Below are positions 1 through 5,567 of a stretch of DNA of 7,936 bases, piece after piece. The notes beneath the pieces are model-generated. The model ran no database searches, was not told the DNA's origin, and saw only the letters and a program-made list of their open reading frames with translations. Each line of letters opens with the position of its first letter. Position 1 is the first letter of the stretch. A program made the translations under genes and the position numbers. This stretch comes from Nitrospirota bacterium. GTDB lineage: Bacteria > Nitrospirota > Nitrospiria > Nitrospirales > Nitrospiraceae. The stretch is taken from the NCBI GenBank assembly GCA_016222925.1, contig JACRQB010000031.1, positions 1-7,936 of the forward strand. Direction: 5' to 3'.

Positions 1-243
1 CTGGCTCCGACGGGCGATCTCACCATTTTTGAGGCGGCTGAGTTCAAGGACTCACTCGTGAAGCTGTTTGAGAACGAGGGACTGGTCTCATTGGATCTCA
101 CCGGGGTGGGTCGAGTCGATACGGCGGCGATTCAACTGCTGTTGGCCGCACGGAAGCAAGGACGCATGCTTGTTACGAGTATCTCCCAGGAGTTGCGGAC
201 AAAATTGAATCAACTGGGGTTTACCGATTCGCTGAGCGAGTGA
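1..243 (+). CDS. STAS-domain protein (anti-sigma antagonist type), 5' end outside window
   Basis: The frame is open from base 1 to TGA at 241-243, so about 80 C-terminal residues are visible and the start lies upstream. The fragment has the STAS pattern: an early TGDLTIFEA strand and turn, the core strand LVSLDLTGVGRVDT, the helix AAIQLLLAARKQGR, and an end at LNQLGFTDSLSE. The DTAA stretch sits where the regulatory Ser/Thr of anti-anti-sigma factors lies (DSSG-type), so the Thr is a candidate phospho-site. STAS proteins bind partners such as anti-sigma kinases. Next to che genes, small STAS proteins are often found as accessory components of unclear role. It lies 134 bases upstream of the CheZ-like gene on the same strand. 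A GTG at 58-60 could be read as a start, but the STAS fold clearly begins before it, so that start is unlikely. The domain call is fairly sure; the role in chemotaxis is inference from context. Confidence 0.82.
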   Translation: MAPTGDLTIFEAAEFKDSLVKLFENEGLVSLDLTGVGRVDTAAIQLLLAARKQGRMLVTSISQELRTKLNQLGFTDSLSE

Positions 244-377
244 TAAAGCTGACTGCGAAGGCGGACATCAGGCCGCTTTCGATCAAGGAATCTGAGTGGC
301 AGAGACTGGCACATGCTTGCATCACTCATACAAATTGGCTTGTGCAGGCGCGCTCAAGGGGTTGAGGGAGCGGGCGC

Positions 378-813
378 ATGAATTCCGCTGAATCCCAAGG
401 CGGAAACCCAAGGCCTTCGTCTGTGGACAGAGAAGCGGCTTTCAGCATGCTGGAAGAGCAGCAGCGGGCATGGGAAGCCTTCGCAGCCGAAGCGGTGAAC
501 GGTCACGACACACGAGTCATCGGCCAATCTATCCAAGGTTGTGATGGCGATGCAGTTTCAGGATATGACACGTCAAAAATTAGAGCATGTCGGCGTGGCA
601 TTGGACCAGCTGAAGAGCCATCTTCAAGCATTGTTGAAAGGTCCGCGGGACGAAGGTGCCAAGAGAGAGATTGCGGCGCTGCAACAAATAGAACACCTGT
701 ACACGATGGAAGAGGAGCGTCGCCTGCACGAGGCCGCTATACAACCGGACTATGAAGAGCCGGTGCCGACTGAAACAACGGGCAAAGAGACAGATTCTGT
801 GACGCTCTTCTAG
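378..813 (+). pseudogene. CheZ-like CheY-P phosphatase, frameshifted
   Basis: Two frames must be joined to give a normal protein of about 144 residues. The first begins at ATG 378, with a GAGGGAG ribosome site at 364-370 (7-base spacing), and reads through LEEQQRAWEAFAAEAV. The second is open from 499, just after a TGA at 496-498, and reads ESSANLSKVVMAMQFQDMTR, then QKLEHVGVALDQLKSHLQAL, ending at TAG 811-813. QFQDMTRQ matches the CheZ active-site helix: the Asp codon is 562-564 and the Gln codon 574-576, the same D-x3-Q spacing as D143/Q147 of E. coli CheZ. The tail DSVTLF resembles the acidic-hydrophobic CheY-binding end of CheZ. The shift falls at about 495-515 and fits one extra base. 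If intact, the protein would dephosphorylate CheY-P. A short protein from GTG 541 or ATG 544 would keep the catalytic helix but lose the N-terminal helix. A sequencing error is possible. Confidence 0.62.
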
Positions 814-826
814 GAGGTATGCTGAC

Positions 827-871
827 ATGGGTGGAGAAATGCCGCGACTGGACGTTGGAGGAGCAACATGA
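827..871 (+). other. possible 14-codon leader ORF overlapping cheY start
   Basis: A strong AGGAGGT site at 812-818, directly after the CheZ-like gene's stop, is 8 bases from ATG 827. That ATG opens a 14-codon frame reading MGGEMPRLDVGGAT, ending at TGA 869-871. The TGA overlaps the cheY ATG (868-870) as ATGA, the classic arrangement for translational coupling. The frame differs from cheY, so this is not an N-terminal extension. It could be a coupling leader, or the Shine-Dalgarno could be a relic of an earlier gene order. I do not recognise the peptide. Confidence 0.28.
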
Positions 872-1239
872 GCAAGACGGCGCTAGTTGTGGACGATTCA
901 CCTACTATGCGGCAGATGGTGGCCTTTACGCTTAAGAACGCCGGCTTTTCCGTGATGGAAGCAGAGGATGGAAAAGATGCGGTGGAAAAAGTCTCGACCG
1001 GACCCAAAATGGATATCGTGGTCACGGACCTCAATATGCCGAGGATGGACGGCATCGAACTGATCAAAGAATTACGAAAACTAAGCGCCTTTAAATTCAC
1101 TCCCATTCTCATGCTCACGACGGAGTCCGCGCTGGAAAAGAAGCAAGCTGGGAAAGCGGCCGGGGCGACAGGATGGATTGTGAAGCCATTTAACCCAGAA
1201 GTTCTTCTTAAAACGATTGCGAAGGTCATGCCGGCATGA
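868..1239 (+). CDS. cheY: CheY chemotaxis response regulator (single receiver domain)
   Basis: A 123-residue stand-alone receiver domain, the usual CheY length, with no output domain. The acidic pair is D9/D10 (VVDDS), the phospho-acceptor is D54 (VTDLNMPRMDG), the switch Thr is in LMLTTES (T84 or T85), and the invariant Lys is K106 in WIVKPF. W103 takes the place of the E. coli switch Tyr106. CheA passes its phosphoryl group to D54, and CheY-P then diffuses to the flagellar motor or another target. The start is supported by GGAGGAG at 857-863, 4 bases before ATG. The gene follows the CheZ-like gene and precedes cheA, consistent with one operon. No disruption is visible: all catalytic residues are present, unlike the damaged phosphatase and receptor genes around it. 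It could serve a non-flagellar output, but the location makes CheY the natural call. Confidence 0.95.
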   Translation: MSKTALVVDDSPTMRQMVAFTLKNAGFSVMEAEDGKDAVEKVSTGPKMDIVVTDLNMPRMDGIELIKELRKLSAFKFTPILMLTTESALEKKQAGKAAGATGWIVKPFNPEVLLKTIAKVMPA

Positions 1240-1254
1240 TGTGTCACACGTATC

Positions 1255-1315
1255 TCGTGAAGCGTGAAGTGTCCGAGTCGGGTGGCTCAAACGCTTCACG
1301 AAGGGCGCTTCACGA
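1255..1315 (+). repeat. inverted CGCTTCACGA repeat in the cheY-cheA gap
   Basis: The 10-mer TCGTGAAGCG at 1255-1264 is the exact reverse complement of two copies of CGCTTCACGA at 1292-1301 and 1306-1315. The first arm can therefore pair with either downstream copy, giving two alternative hairpins. The 15 bases at 1257-1271 recur, inverted, at 3625-3639 just before cheW. The gap ends with GTTTCAAG at 1323-1330, touching the cheA ATG, and the same octamer occurs at 2071 and 3545. This looks like a short dispersed palindromic (REP-like) element. Its function is unknown; mRNA stabilisation or control of cheA translation are possibilities. Confidence 0.6.
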
Positions 1316-1330
1316 ACGACGGGTTTCAAG

Positions 1331-3514
1331 ATGAGCAACGATTTCGCACAATTCCAAGATGCGTTTTTCGAGGAGGCTGGCGAGCATCTCGCCGTCGTCG
1401 AAGAAGGATTGCTGGCGCTTGAACAACACCCAGAAGATCTGGATCTCCTCAATAAGATCTTTCGCTCAGCCCACTCGATCAAAGGCACAAGCGGCATGTT
1501 CGGGTTCAATGCCGTCGCGCAGTTTACCCATAAGATGGAGACCCTGCTCGATTTGCTGCGAAACGGCCAGAAGGCCGTCTCTCCATCAATTGCGGATCTG
1601 CTTCTGAAATCTACGGATTGTCTCAAGACGCTGATCGAGTCGGTGAAAACCGGAGCCGCTGTTGATGAAGGGACTGTACAGCAGCTCACTTCAGAGTTGG
1701 CCGCGGCGAGCCAATCGGATGATAAGCCATCAAGCCAGAATCCGAAAGCCACCCAGACCGTTTCTACTGCAGGCTCCGGTCAGGATCAGATCTACTTGAT
1801 CACCTGGACTCCGCCTGAGTGGTTGTTCCGGCGCGGTCTCGATCCGCTCCAGATCACGAAGGAGTTGTGTGATCTAGGGAATCTGACCGACGTCACCCTT
1901 GATGTCTCTCGGTTGCCGCATCTTGCCGAAATCGATCCTGAGACATGCTACCTGTCTTGGAGTATGAGGCTCACAACCGGCAAGGATCTCAACGTCATCG
2001 AGTCTGTCTTCGAATTCGTGCGTGAAGACAGCCGTCTCACAATCGAAAAAACCATAGTTCCAGGTTCCGAGTTTCAAGTTTCAAGTACAGGTTCTCAACA
2101 TGAAACTCGAAACCTACAACGAGAAACCGACGATGGATCGCCGAAGCCGTTGGGCGAAATTCTCATCGAAAGCGGTGTGGTCTCGCGTGAAACGTTGGAT
2201 CAGGCCTTGGCGCAACAAAAGCGAGTCGGACAAATCCTGGTTGAGCAACATGCCGCCAGCCCTCAGCAAGTCGAGCAAGCCCTTCAGAAACAGCGGCAGC
2301 AAGAGTCGGCCGCTCAATCCAGGAAAACCGACACGGCGTCCATTCGTGTAGATACCGACAAAATCGACAAGCTGATCAACTTGGTCGGGGAACTGGTGAT
2401 TACACAATCGATGTTGAGCGACCTTGGCGCCCGTTTTGAAATGAGCCACATGCCTGTGCTGCTTGAGAGAATGGCTCAACTGGAACGCAATACGCGAGAA
2501 ATCCAGGAACGCGTCATGAGCATCCGCATGCTGCCGATCGGCACGGCATTCAGCCGGTTTCCTCGGCTTGTTCGTGACCTTTCGGCTAAAGCGGGTAAGA
2601 AAATCCAGCTCGTATTGTCCGGTGAAGAAACGGAACTTGATAAGACGGTGATCGAATCCATCAGCGATCCACTGACGCACTTAGTGAGAAATTCAGCCGA
2701 CCATGGGCTCGAGCCACCGGAAGAGCGCCTCGATAATAACAAACAGGAAACCGGAACGATTCGACTGAACGCCTTCCATGAAGGCGGGAATATCTGCATT
2801 ACCGTCGAAGACGACGGCCGCGGTCTTAACCGTGACAAGATTCTAGCCAAGGCAGTCAAACAAGGCCTCATCGGAGAGAACGAAAAGCTGAGCGATGATC
2901 AGATCTGGCTTCTCATTTTTAAGCCGGGGTTCTCGACAGCGGAGAAGGTGACGGACGTGTCCGGGCGAGGGGTCGGGATGGACGTCGTCAAACGCAATAT
3001 TGAAGGATTAGGCGGGACCGTCAGCATTAAGACCAGGCCGGGGCATGGGACGATCTTTATCCTCAAACTTCCGCTGACGCTCGCCATTATCGAAGGCATG
3101 ACCGTGCGGGTCGGCCAGGAAACGTATATCGTGCCGCTTTTGTCCATTCTGGAATCGATTCAGCCAAAACCGGGTGGTGTGAAAACCGTGGTGGGTAAGG
3201 GGGAATTGATCGATGTGCGCGGAACCTACTTGCCCATGGTGCGCATGTACGAGATCTTTGCCTTGCAGCCAGAGATCACCGACCCGACGAAGGCCATTCT
3301 CCTCATCCTGGAAACGGAAGGGGAGCGAGTAGCAGTGATGGTGGACGAAATCCTCGGTCAGCAGCAAGTCGTGATCAAGAGCATGGAGCAGAACTTCAGG
3401 AAGGTCGAGGGTATCGCTGGCGCGACCATCCTAGGCGACGGCACGGTCGGATTCATCTTAGACGTCCGTGGATTACTGGAAATCGCCCGCCACGGAGAAC
3501 CGGTGGCGGCGTGA
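1331..3514 (+). CDS. cheA: CheA chemotaxis histidine kinase, with extra regulatory domains
   Basis: A 727-residue cytosolic kinase that autophosphorylates in complex with receptors and CheW and passes phosphate to CheY. The P1/Hpt domain spans about 1-125, with phospho-acceptor H48 in AHSIKGTSGMFGF. Residues 152-240 form a regulatory or partner-binding module seen in many long CheA proteins (DPLQITKELCDLG, DPETCYLSW, VFEFV). Residues 274-322 hold two LGEILIESG / VGQILVEQH helical units resembling the N-terminal domain of GspE/PilB ATPases. The dimerisation domain is about 340-405 (DKIDKLINLVGELVITQS). The ATPase domain has N box HLVRNSADHG (450-459), G1 DDGRGL, F box GFSTAEKVTDVSGRGVGM and G2 GHGTIF. 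The CheW-like P5 domain is about 590-722. All catalytic motifs are present. Residues about 244-266 are encoded by an inverted-repeat element. No strong Shine-Dalgarno precedes ATG 1331, which abuts a GTTTCAAG repeat. The kinase appears under selection while neighbouring genes decay. Confidence 0.97.
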   Translation: MSNDFAQFQDAFFEEAGEHLAVVEEGLLALEQHPEDLDLLNKIFRSAHSIKGTSGMFGFNAVAQFTHKMETLLDLLRNGQKAVSPSIADLLLKSTDCLKTLIESVKTGAAVDEGTVQQLTSELAAASQSDDKPSSQNPKATQTVSTAGSGQDQIYLITWTPPEWLFRRGLDPLQITKELCDLGNLTDVTLDVSRLPHLAEIDPETCYLSWSMRLTTGKDLNVIESVFEFVREDSRLTIEKTIVPGSEFQVSSTGSQHETRNLQRETDDGSPKPLGEILIESGVVSRETLDQALAQQKRVGQILVEQHAASPQQVEQALQKQRQQESAAQSRKTDTASIRVDTDKIDKLINLVGELVITQSMLSDLGARFEMSHMPVLLERMAQLERNTREIQERVMSIRMLPIGTAFSRFPRLVRDLSAKAGKKIQLVLSGEETELDKTVIESISDPLTHLVRNSADHGLEPPEERLDNNKQETGTIRLNAFHEGGNICITVEDDGRGLNRDKILAKAVKQGLIGENEKLSDDQIWLLIFKPGFSTAEKVTDVSGRGVGMDVVKRNIEGLGGTVSIKTRPGHGTIFILKLPLTLAIIEGMTVRVGQETYIVPLLSILESIQPKPGGVKTVVGKGELIDVRGTYLPMVRMYEIFALQPEITDPTKAILLILETEGERVAVMVDEILGQQQVVIKSMEQNFRKVEGIAGATILGDGTVGFILDVRGLLEIARHGEPVAA
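2062..2115 (+). repeat. inverted-repeat element inside the cheA coding sequence
   Basis: The arms 2062-2076 and 2101-2115 are reverse complements at 14 of 15 positions, around a 24-base loop that carries a second AGTTTCAAG. The left arm contains CGAGTTTCAAGT (2068-2079), which recurs exactly at 3542-3553 in the cheA-cheW gap. The element lies in the reading frame and encodes a low-complexity linker (SEFQVSSTGSQHETRNLQ) between the P2-like module and the GspE-N-like units of CheA. It appears to be a genomic repeat that inserted without breaking the frame at a domain boundary. Confidence 0.6.
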
Positions 3515-3530
3515 GGCGCCAAGCGCCTCA
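3512..3530 (+). other. 8-bp perfect hairpin overlapping the cheA stop codon
   Basis: TGAGGCGC at 3512-3519 is followed by a 3-base CAA loop and GCGCCTCA at 3523-3530. The stem begins at the cheA TGA. It is GC-rich but followed by GTTTCAGATT rather than a U tract, so it is a weak intrinsic terminator candidate. It could instead be a processing or stability hairpin separating cheA from cheW on a shared transcript. Confidence 0.4.
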
Positions 3531-3592
3531 GTTTCAGATTGCGAGTTTCAAGTCGCTGGTTTTCGGAGACTGTTTCCGGACAATCTGAAACT
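3530..3592 (+). repeat. long-range perfect inverted repeat in the cheA-cheW gap
   Basis: AGTTTCAGATTG at 3530-3541 pairs perfectly, over 12 bases, with CAATCTGAAACT at 3581-3592. The 39-base loop starts with CGAGTTTCAAGT, identical to 12 bases of the repeat inside cheA (2068-2079). This appears to be another member of the GTTTCAAG-type dispersed repeat family. It lies between cheA and cheW, with no gene visible in the gap. Confidence 0.6.
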
Positions 3593-3624
3593 TCAAGTCC
3601 TGACGGCGGATTCTTTACGAGATG

Positions 3625-3639
3625 CACTTCACGCTTCAC
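3625..3639 (-). repeat. 15-base inverted copy of the pre-cheA repeat
   Basis: CACTTCACGCTTCAC is the exact reverse complement of 1257-1271 upstream of cheA. It sits 14 bases before the cheW ATG, immediately 5' of the cheW ribosome-binding site. The matching copies on both sides of cheA, in opposite orientation, bracket the gene. Confidence 0.55.
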
Positions 3640-3653
3640 CACGGGAGGACCCC

Positions 3654-4028
3654 ATGGCCGCAGCAGCACTGGAATCCATGAAGGAGCTTAATCAGCAGAA
3701 CGGACTGGCCACGGATGAAAACCAGTTCCTGACGTTCCAGCTCGGCAGTGAGTTGTATGGCGTCGACATCCTTCGCGTACAAGAAATTAAGGGGTACACC
3801 GCCGTGACCAAAATTCCCAATACCCCGCCGCACATCAAAGGCGTCCTGAACTTGCGCGGTACGATCGTACCTATCGTCGAACTGCGGACGAAGTTCGGCA
3901 TGCCGACGATCGACTACACGATGTTTACGGTGATCAGGTCCGGCGATAAGCTCGTGGCGCTGTTGGACATGGATCGACTGTTGACCGATGGCGAGATGCA
4001 GGAGACCGGATCGGCGCAGGCTGCGTAG
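3654..4028 (+). CDS. cheW: CheW coupling protein with apparent internal deletion
   Basis: CheW bridges chemoreceptors to the CheA P5 domain. The start is ATG 3654, with GGGAGGA at 3643-3649 (4-base spacing); the frame is also open upstream, but that lies in the intergenic repeat. The product is 124 residues, against about 150-170 for typical CheW. Residues 24-94 match the first beta barrel normally (QFLTFQLGSELYGVDILRVQ, IKGVLNLRGTIVPIVELR with the conserved NLRG, then FGMPTIDYTMFTVI). Straight after I94 the sequence reads RSGDKLVALLDMDRLL, which is normally the final strand of the domain. About 45 residues that should lie between, including the usual VDxVSDVL and FxxGxxK stretches, are absent. 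The frame is kept, so an in-frame deletion at about 3933-3941 is inferred. The second half-barrel would be incomplete and coupling probably impaired. The family call is certain; loss of function is inference. Confidence 0.9.
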   Translation: MAAAALESMKELNQQNGLATDENQFLTFQLGSELYGVDILRVQEIKGYTAVTKIPNTPPHIKGVLNLRGTIVPIVELRTKFGMPTIDYTMFTVIRSGDKLVALLDMDRLLTDGEMQETGSAQAA

Positions 4029-4121
4029 CGCGATAACGATGCAGGATGCATAAAGACGATGTTTTACACACAGGGTTGTGGGCCGCTTGCTTGGAAGAAG
4101 CGATAGGCGCCGGACCTCTCG

Positions 4122-4128
4122 TAAGGAG
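4122..4128 (+). promoter_or_regulatory. ribosome-binding site that selects the MCP start
   Basis: TAAGGAG lies only 2 bases before ATG 4131 but 8 bases before the in-frame ATG 4137. Normal spacing favours 4137, giving an N-terminus of MFANFKSDKSDKSN rather than MLMFANF. Confidence 0.6.
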
Positions 4129-4136
4129 AAATGCTG

Positions 4137-5125
4137 ATGTTTGCCAATTTCAAGTCCGACAAATCGGATAAATCGAATGCAAAAGATCTTGCCGGCCTGG
4201 TTGAAGCGATTAATCGAACACAAGCGATCATCGAGTTCAATCTGGATGGGACCGTCATGACTGCCAACGACAACTTCCTGGCGACGCTCGGGTATCAGCT
4301 AAGGGACATCAAAGGGCAACATCACCAGATGTTCTGCGACCCGGCTTACGTGAACAGCCCGGAATATCAAGCCTTCTAGGCTAAACTGAAACGTGGCGAA
4401 TCCGACGCGGGCGTCCATAAATGGATCGGCAAGGAAGCAAGGGAAACAAGGATGTGTGGCTATAACCCGGTCAAGGACGAGATGGGGCGGATGTTCAAGG
4501 TCGTGAAATTCGCCACCGACATCACGGCGCAGAAAAAGGCGCAACAGGATCTCGAAGCCTGCATGACCGAAGCGCGGCAGGCGCTCGGCGCCATGGCGCA
4601 GGGTGACTTGACCCAGGCGATGGCCGGGACCTACCAGGGCGAGCTGGAGCAGATCAAGACCAGCATCAACGTGGCCCTCACGAATCTGAGCAGTACCATC
4701 GCCACCGTGCGGGAAGCGGTCGACGCAGTCTCGTCCGGATCGGAATAGATCTCGAAGGGGAGCGAAGACCTGTCGCAGCGGACGAGCGAACAGGCAGGGG
4801 CGTTAGAAGCGACCAGTGCCTCGATGGAAGGATGACCTGCACCGTGAAACAGAATGCCGATAACGCCAAGCAGGCCAAGGAACTGATGCGCGAGGTGGAG
4901 GCCTTCAAAACTGCCCAATCTGCTGAACCTCGCGCAGGGGCCGGCATGCCCAAGCGGGAGCCGCTGCGTCCCGTCAACAGGCCGATGGTCAAGCCGGGTC
5001 TGTCGAGTCCGGGGGCGAGGAAGCCACTAGCCGGTAAGTCGCTAGAATTCAAACGCACGGTTGGTGTCGCCGTCGGCAATGGGAAAGACCATCACAGCAC
5101 GGGGAATGAATTCGAGGAATTCTAA
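4137..5125 (+). pseudogene. decayed cytosolic PAS-type methyl-accepting chemotaxis protein
   Basis: The ancestral product was a soluble receptor with no membrane segment. It has a PAS domain (IIEFNLDGTVMTANDNFLAT, LGYQLRDIKGQHHQMF, ending KVVKFATDITAQKK), a HAMP-like linker (MAQGDLTQAMAGTYQGELEQ) and the first signalling helix (DAVSSGSE, then ISKGSEDLSQRTSEQAGALE). Four kinds of damage are visible. TAG at 4377-4379 stands where this PAS family has Trp (QAF-W-AKL). TAG at 4746-4748 stands where Glu is expected. One base is missing at about 4830, shifting the frame from SMEG to MTCTVKQNADNAKQA. The sequence then jumps straight to KELMREVEAFKTAQ, so roughly 170-190 residues of methylation helices and the CheA/CheW-contacting hairpin tip are gone. 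PAS positions usually reading GKGGREIWIQASYNP now read GKEARETRMCGYNP. The tail NEFEEF resembles a CheR/CheB tether. It cannot signal as a receptor. Confidence 0.9.
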
Positions 5126-5161
5126 CCTCTCTCCGCAAACAGCCAATCCTTGATCAAACTA

Positions 5162-5196
5162 CGAGGCGGTGGCAGGAACGACCTGCCACCGCCTCG
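5162..5196 (+). terminator. perfect 15-bp hairpin after the chemotaxis cluster
   Basis: CGAGGCGGTGGCAGG at 5162-5176, a 5-base AACGA loop, and the exact complement at 5182-5196 form a very stable stem 36 bases after the MCP frame ends. No T run follows (CTCGGTCCTCC), so it is not a textbook intrinsic terminator. Its position between the che cluster and the next transcription unit still suggests transcript ending or 3'-end protection. Confidence 0.6.
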
Positions 5197-5567
5197 CTCG
5201 GTCCTCCTGACCACCTGCTCACCTCTCTGCATTCCACACAGTCGATGTCTTAAATAAATCGGTTCTTCTGTCCCCCGATACGGCTAACTAGAGCTATTCG
5301 GATTTAGGACAATGATCGATAGACAAAACTTCCCAGAACGTGTAATTTATATTGAACCCTAACAGTTAAAGGAAGGGGTTGGAATAATTAGGACTGTAGC
5401 TTCTGGCCTAGTTAGGACCCAGCAAACTGCTTCTTCTCTCTCCAGGTTGACCGCAGGTCTTCTCCCCTTCACAGCTTTCGATCGGTTCGTTGCTGCGCGT
5501 GGGGTAATGTTTTTACTGGCAGTGTGTAACACAATTATTTTGGTTCTGTGTTCGAAGGGGCCTCATC
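5197..5567 (+). other. intergenic region before the sensor gene, likely promoter region
   Basis: No credible gene is visible over about 370 bases, and parts are A+T-richer than the flanking genes. A weak promoter-like pair, TAGACA at 5320-5325 and TAATTT 17 bases later, and a TATATT at 5348-5353 are candidates only. The heptamer TTAGGAC occurs three times, at 5304-5310, 5388-5394 and 5412-5418. A frame at 5447-5665 has a hydrophobic run (VMFLLAVCNTIILVLC) but no clear ribosome site or recognisable family, so I do not call it. Confidence 0.5.

Noticed and set aside
307..321. Sigma-54-like TGGCAC...TTGCA upstream of the CheZ-like gene
   Set aside because: The GG and GC dinucleotides are 9 bases apart instead of the strict 10, so it is unlikely to be a working -24/-12 promoter.
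378..755. Full 125-codon reading from ATG 378 as one protein
   Set aside because: Beyond about 500 it becomes Cys/Arg-rich and unlike any family, while the overlapping frame encodes the recognisable CheZ helix. Only its first 40 or so codons are likely genuine.
1174..1176. Trp at the CheY position equivalent to E. coli Tyr106
   Set aside because: GWIVKPF is common in stand-alone CheY proteins from many phyla, so it is not unusual.
1081..1752. Long minus-strand open frame (223 codons) under cheY/cheA
   Set aside because: It is a shadow of the cheY and cheA coding frames, with no ribosome site or recognisable domain.
3636..4223. Minus-strand open frame (195 codons) opposite cheW
   Set aside because: It lies antisense to an unmistakable cheW, is His/Arg-rich in the manner of shadow frames, and has no family resemblance.
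4832..5125. Separate small gene starting at ATG 4832
   Set aside because: It is the frameshifted continuation of the MCP (TVKQNADNAKQA); GGAAGG directly abuts the ATG, with no usable spacing.
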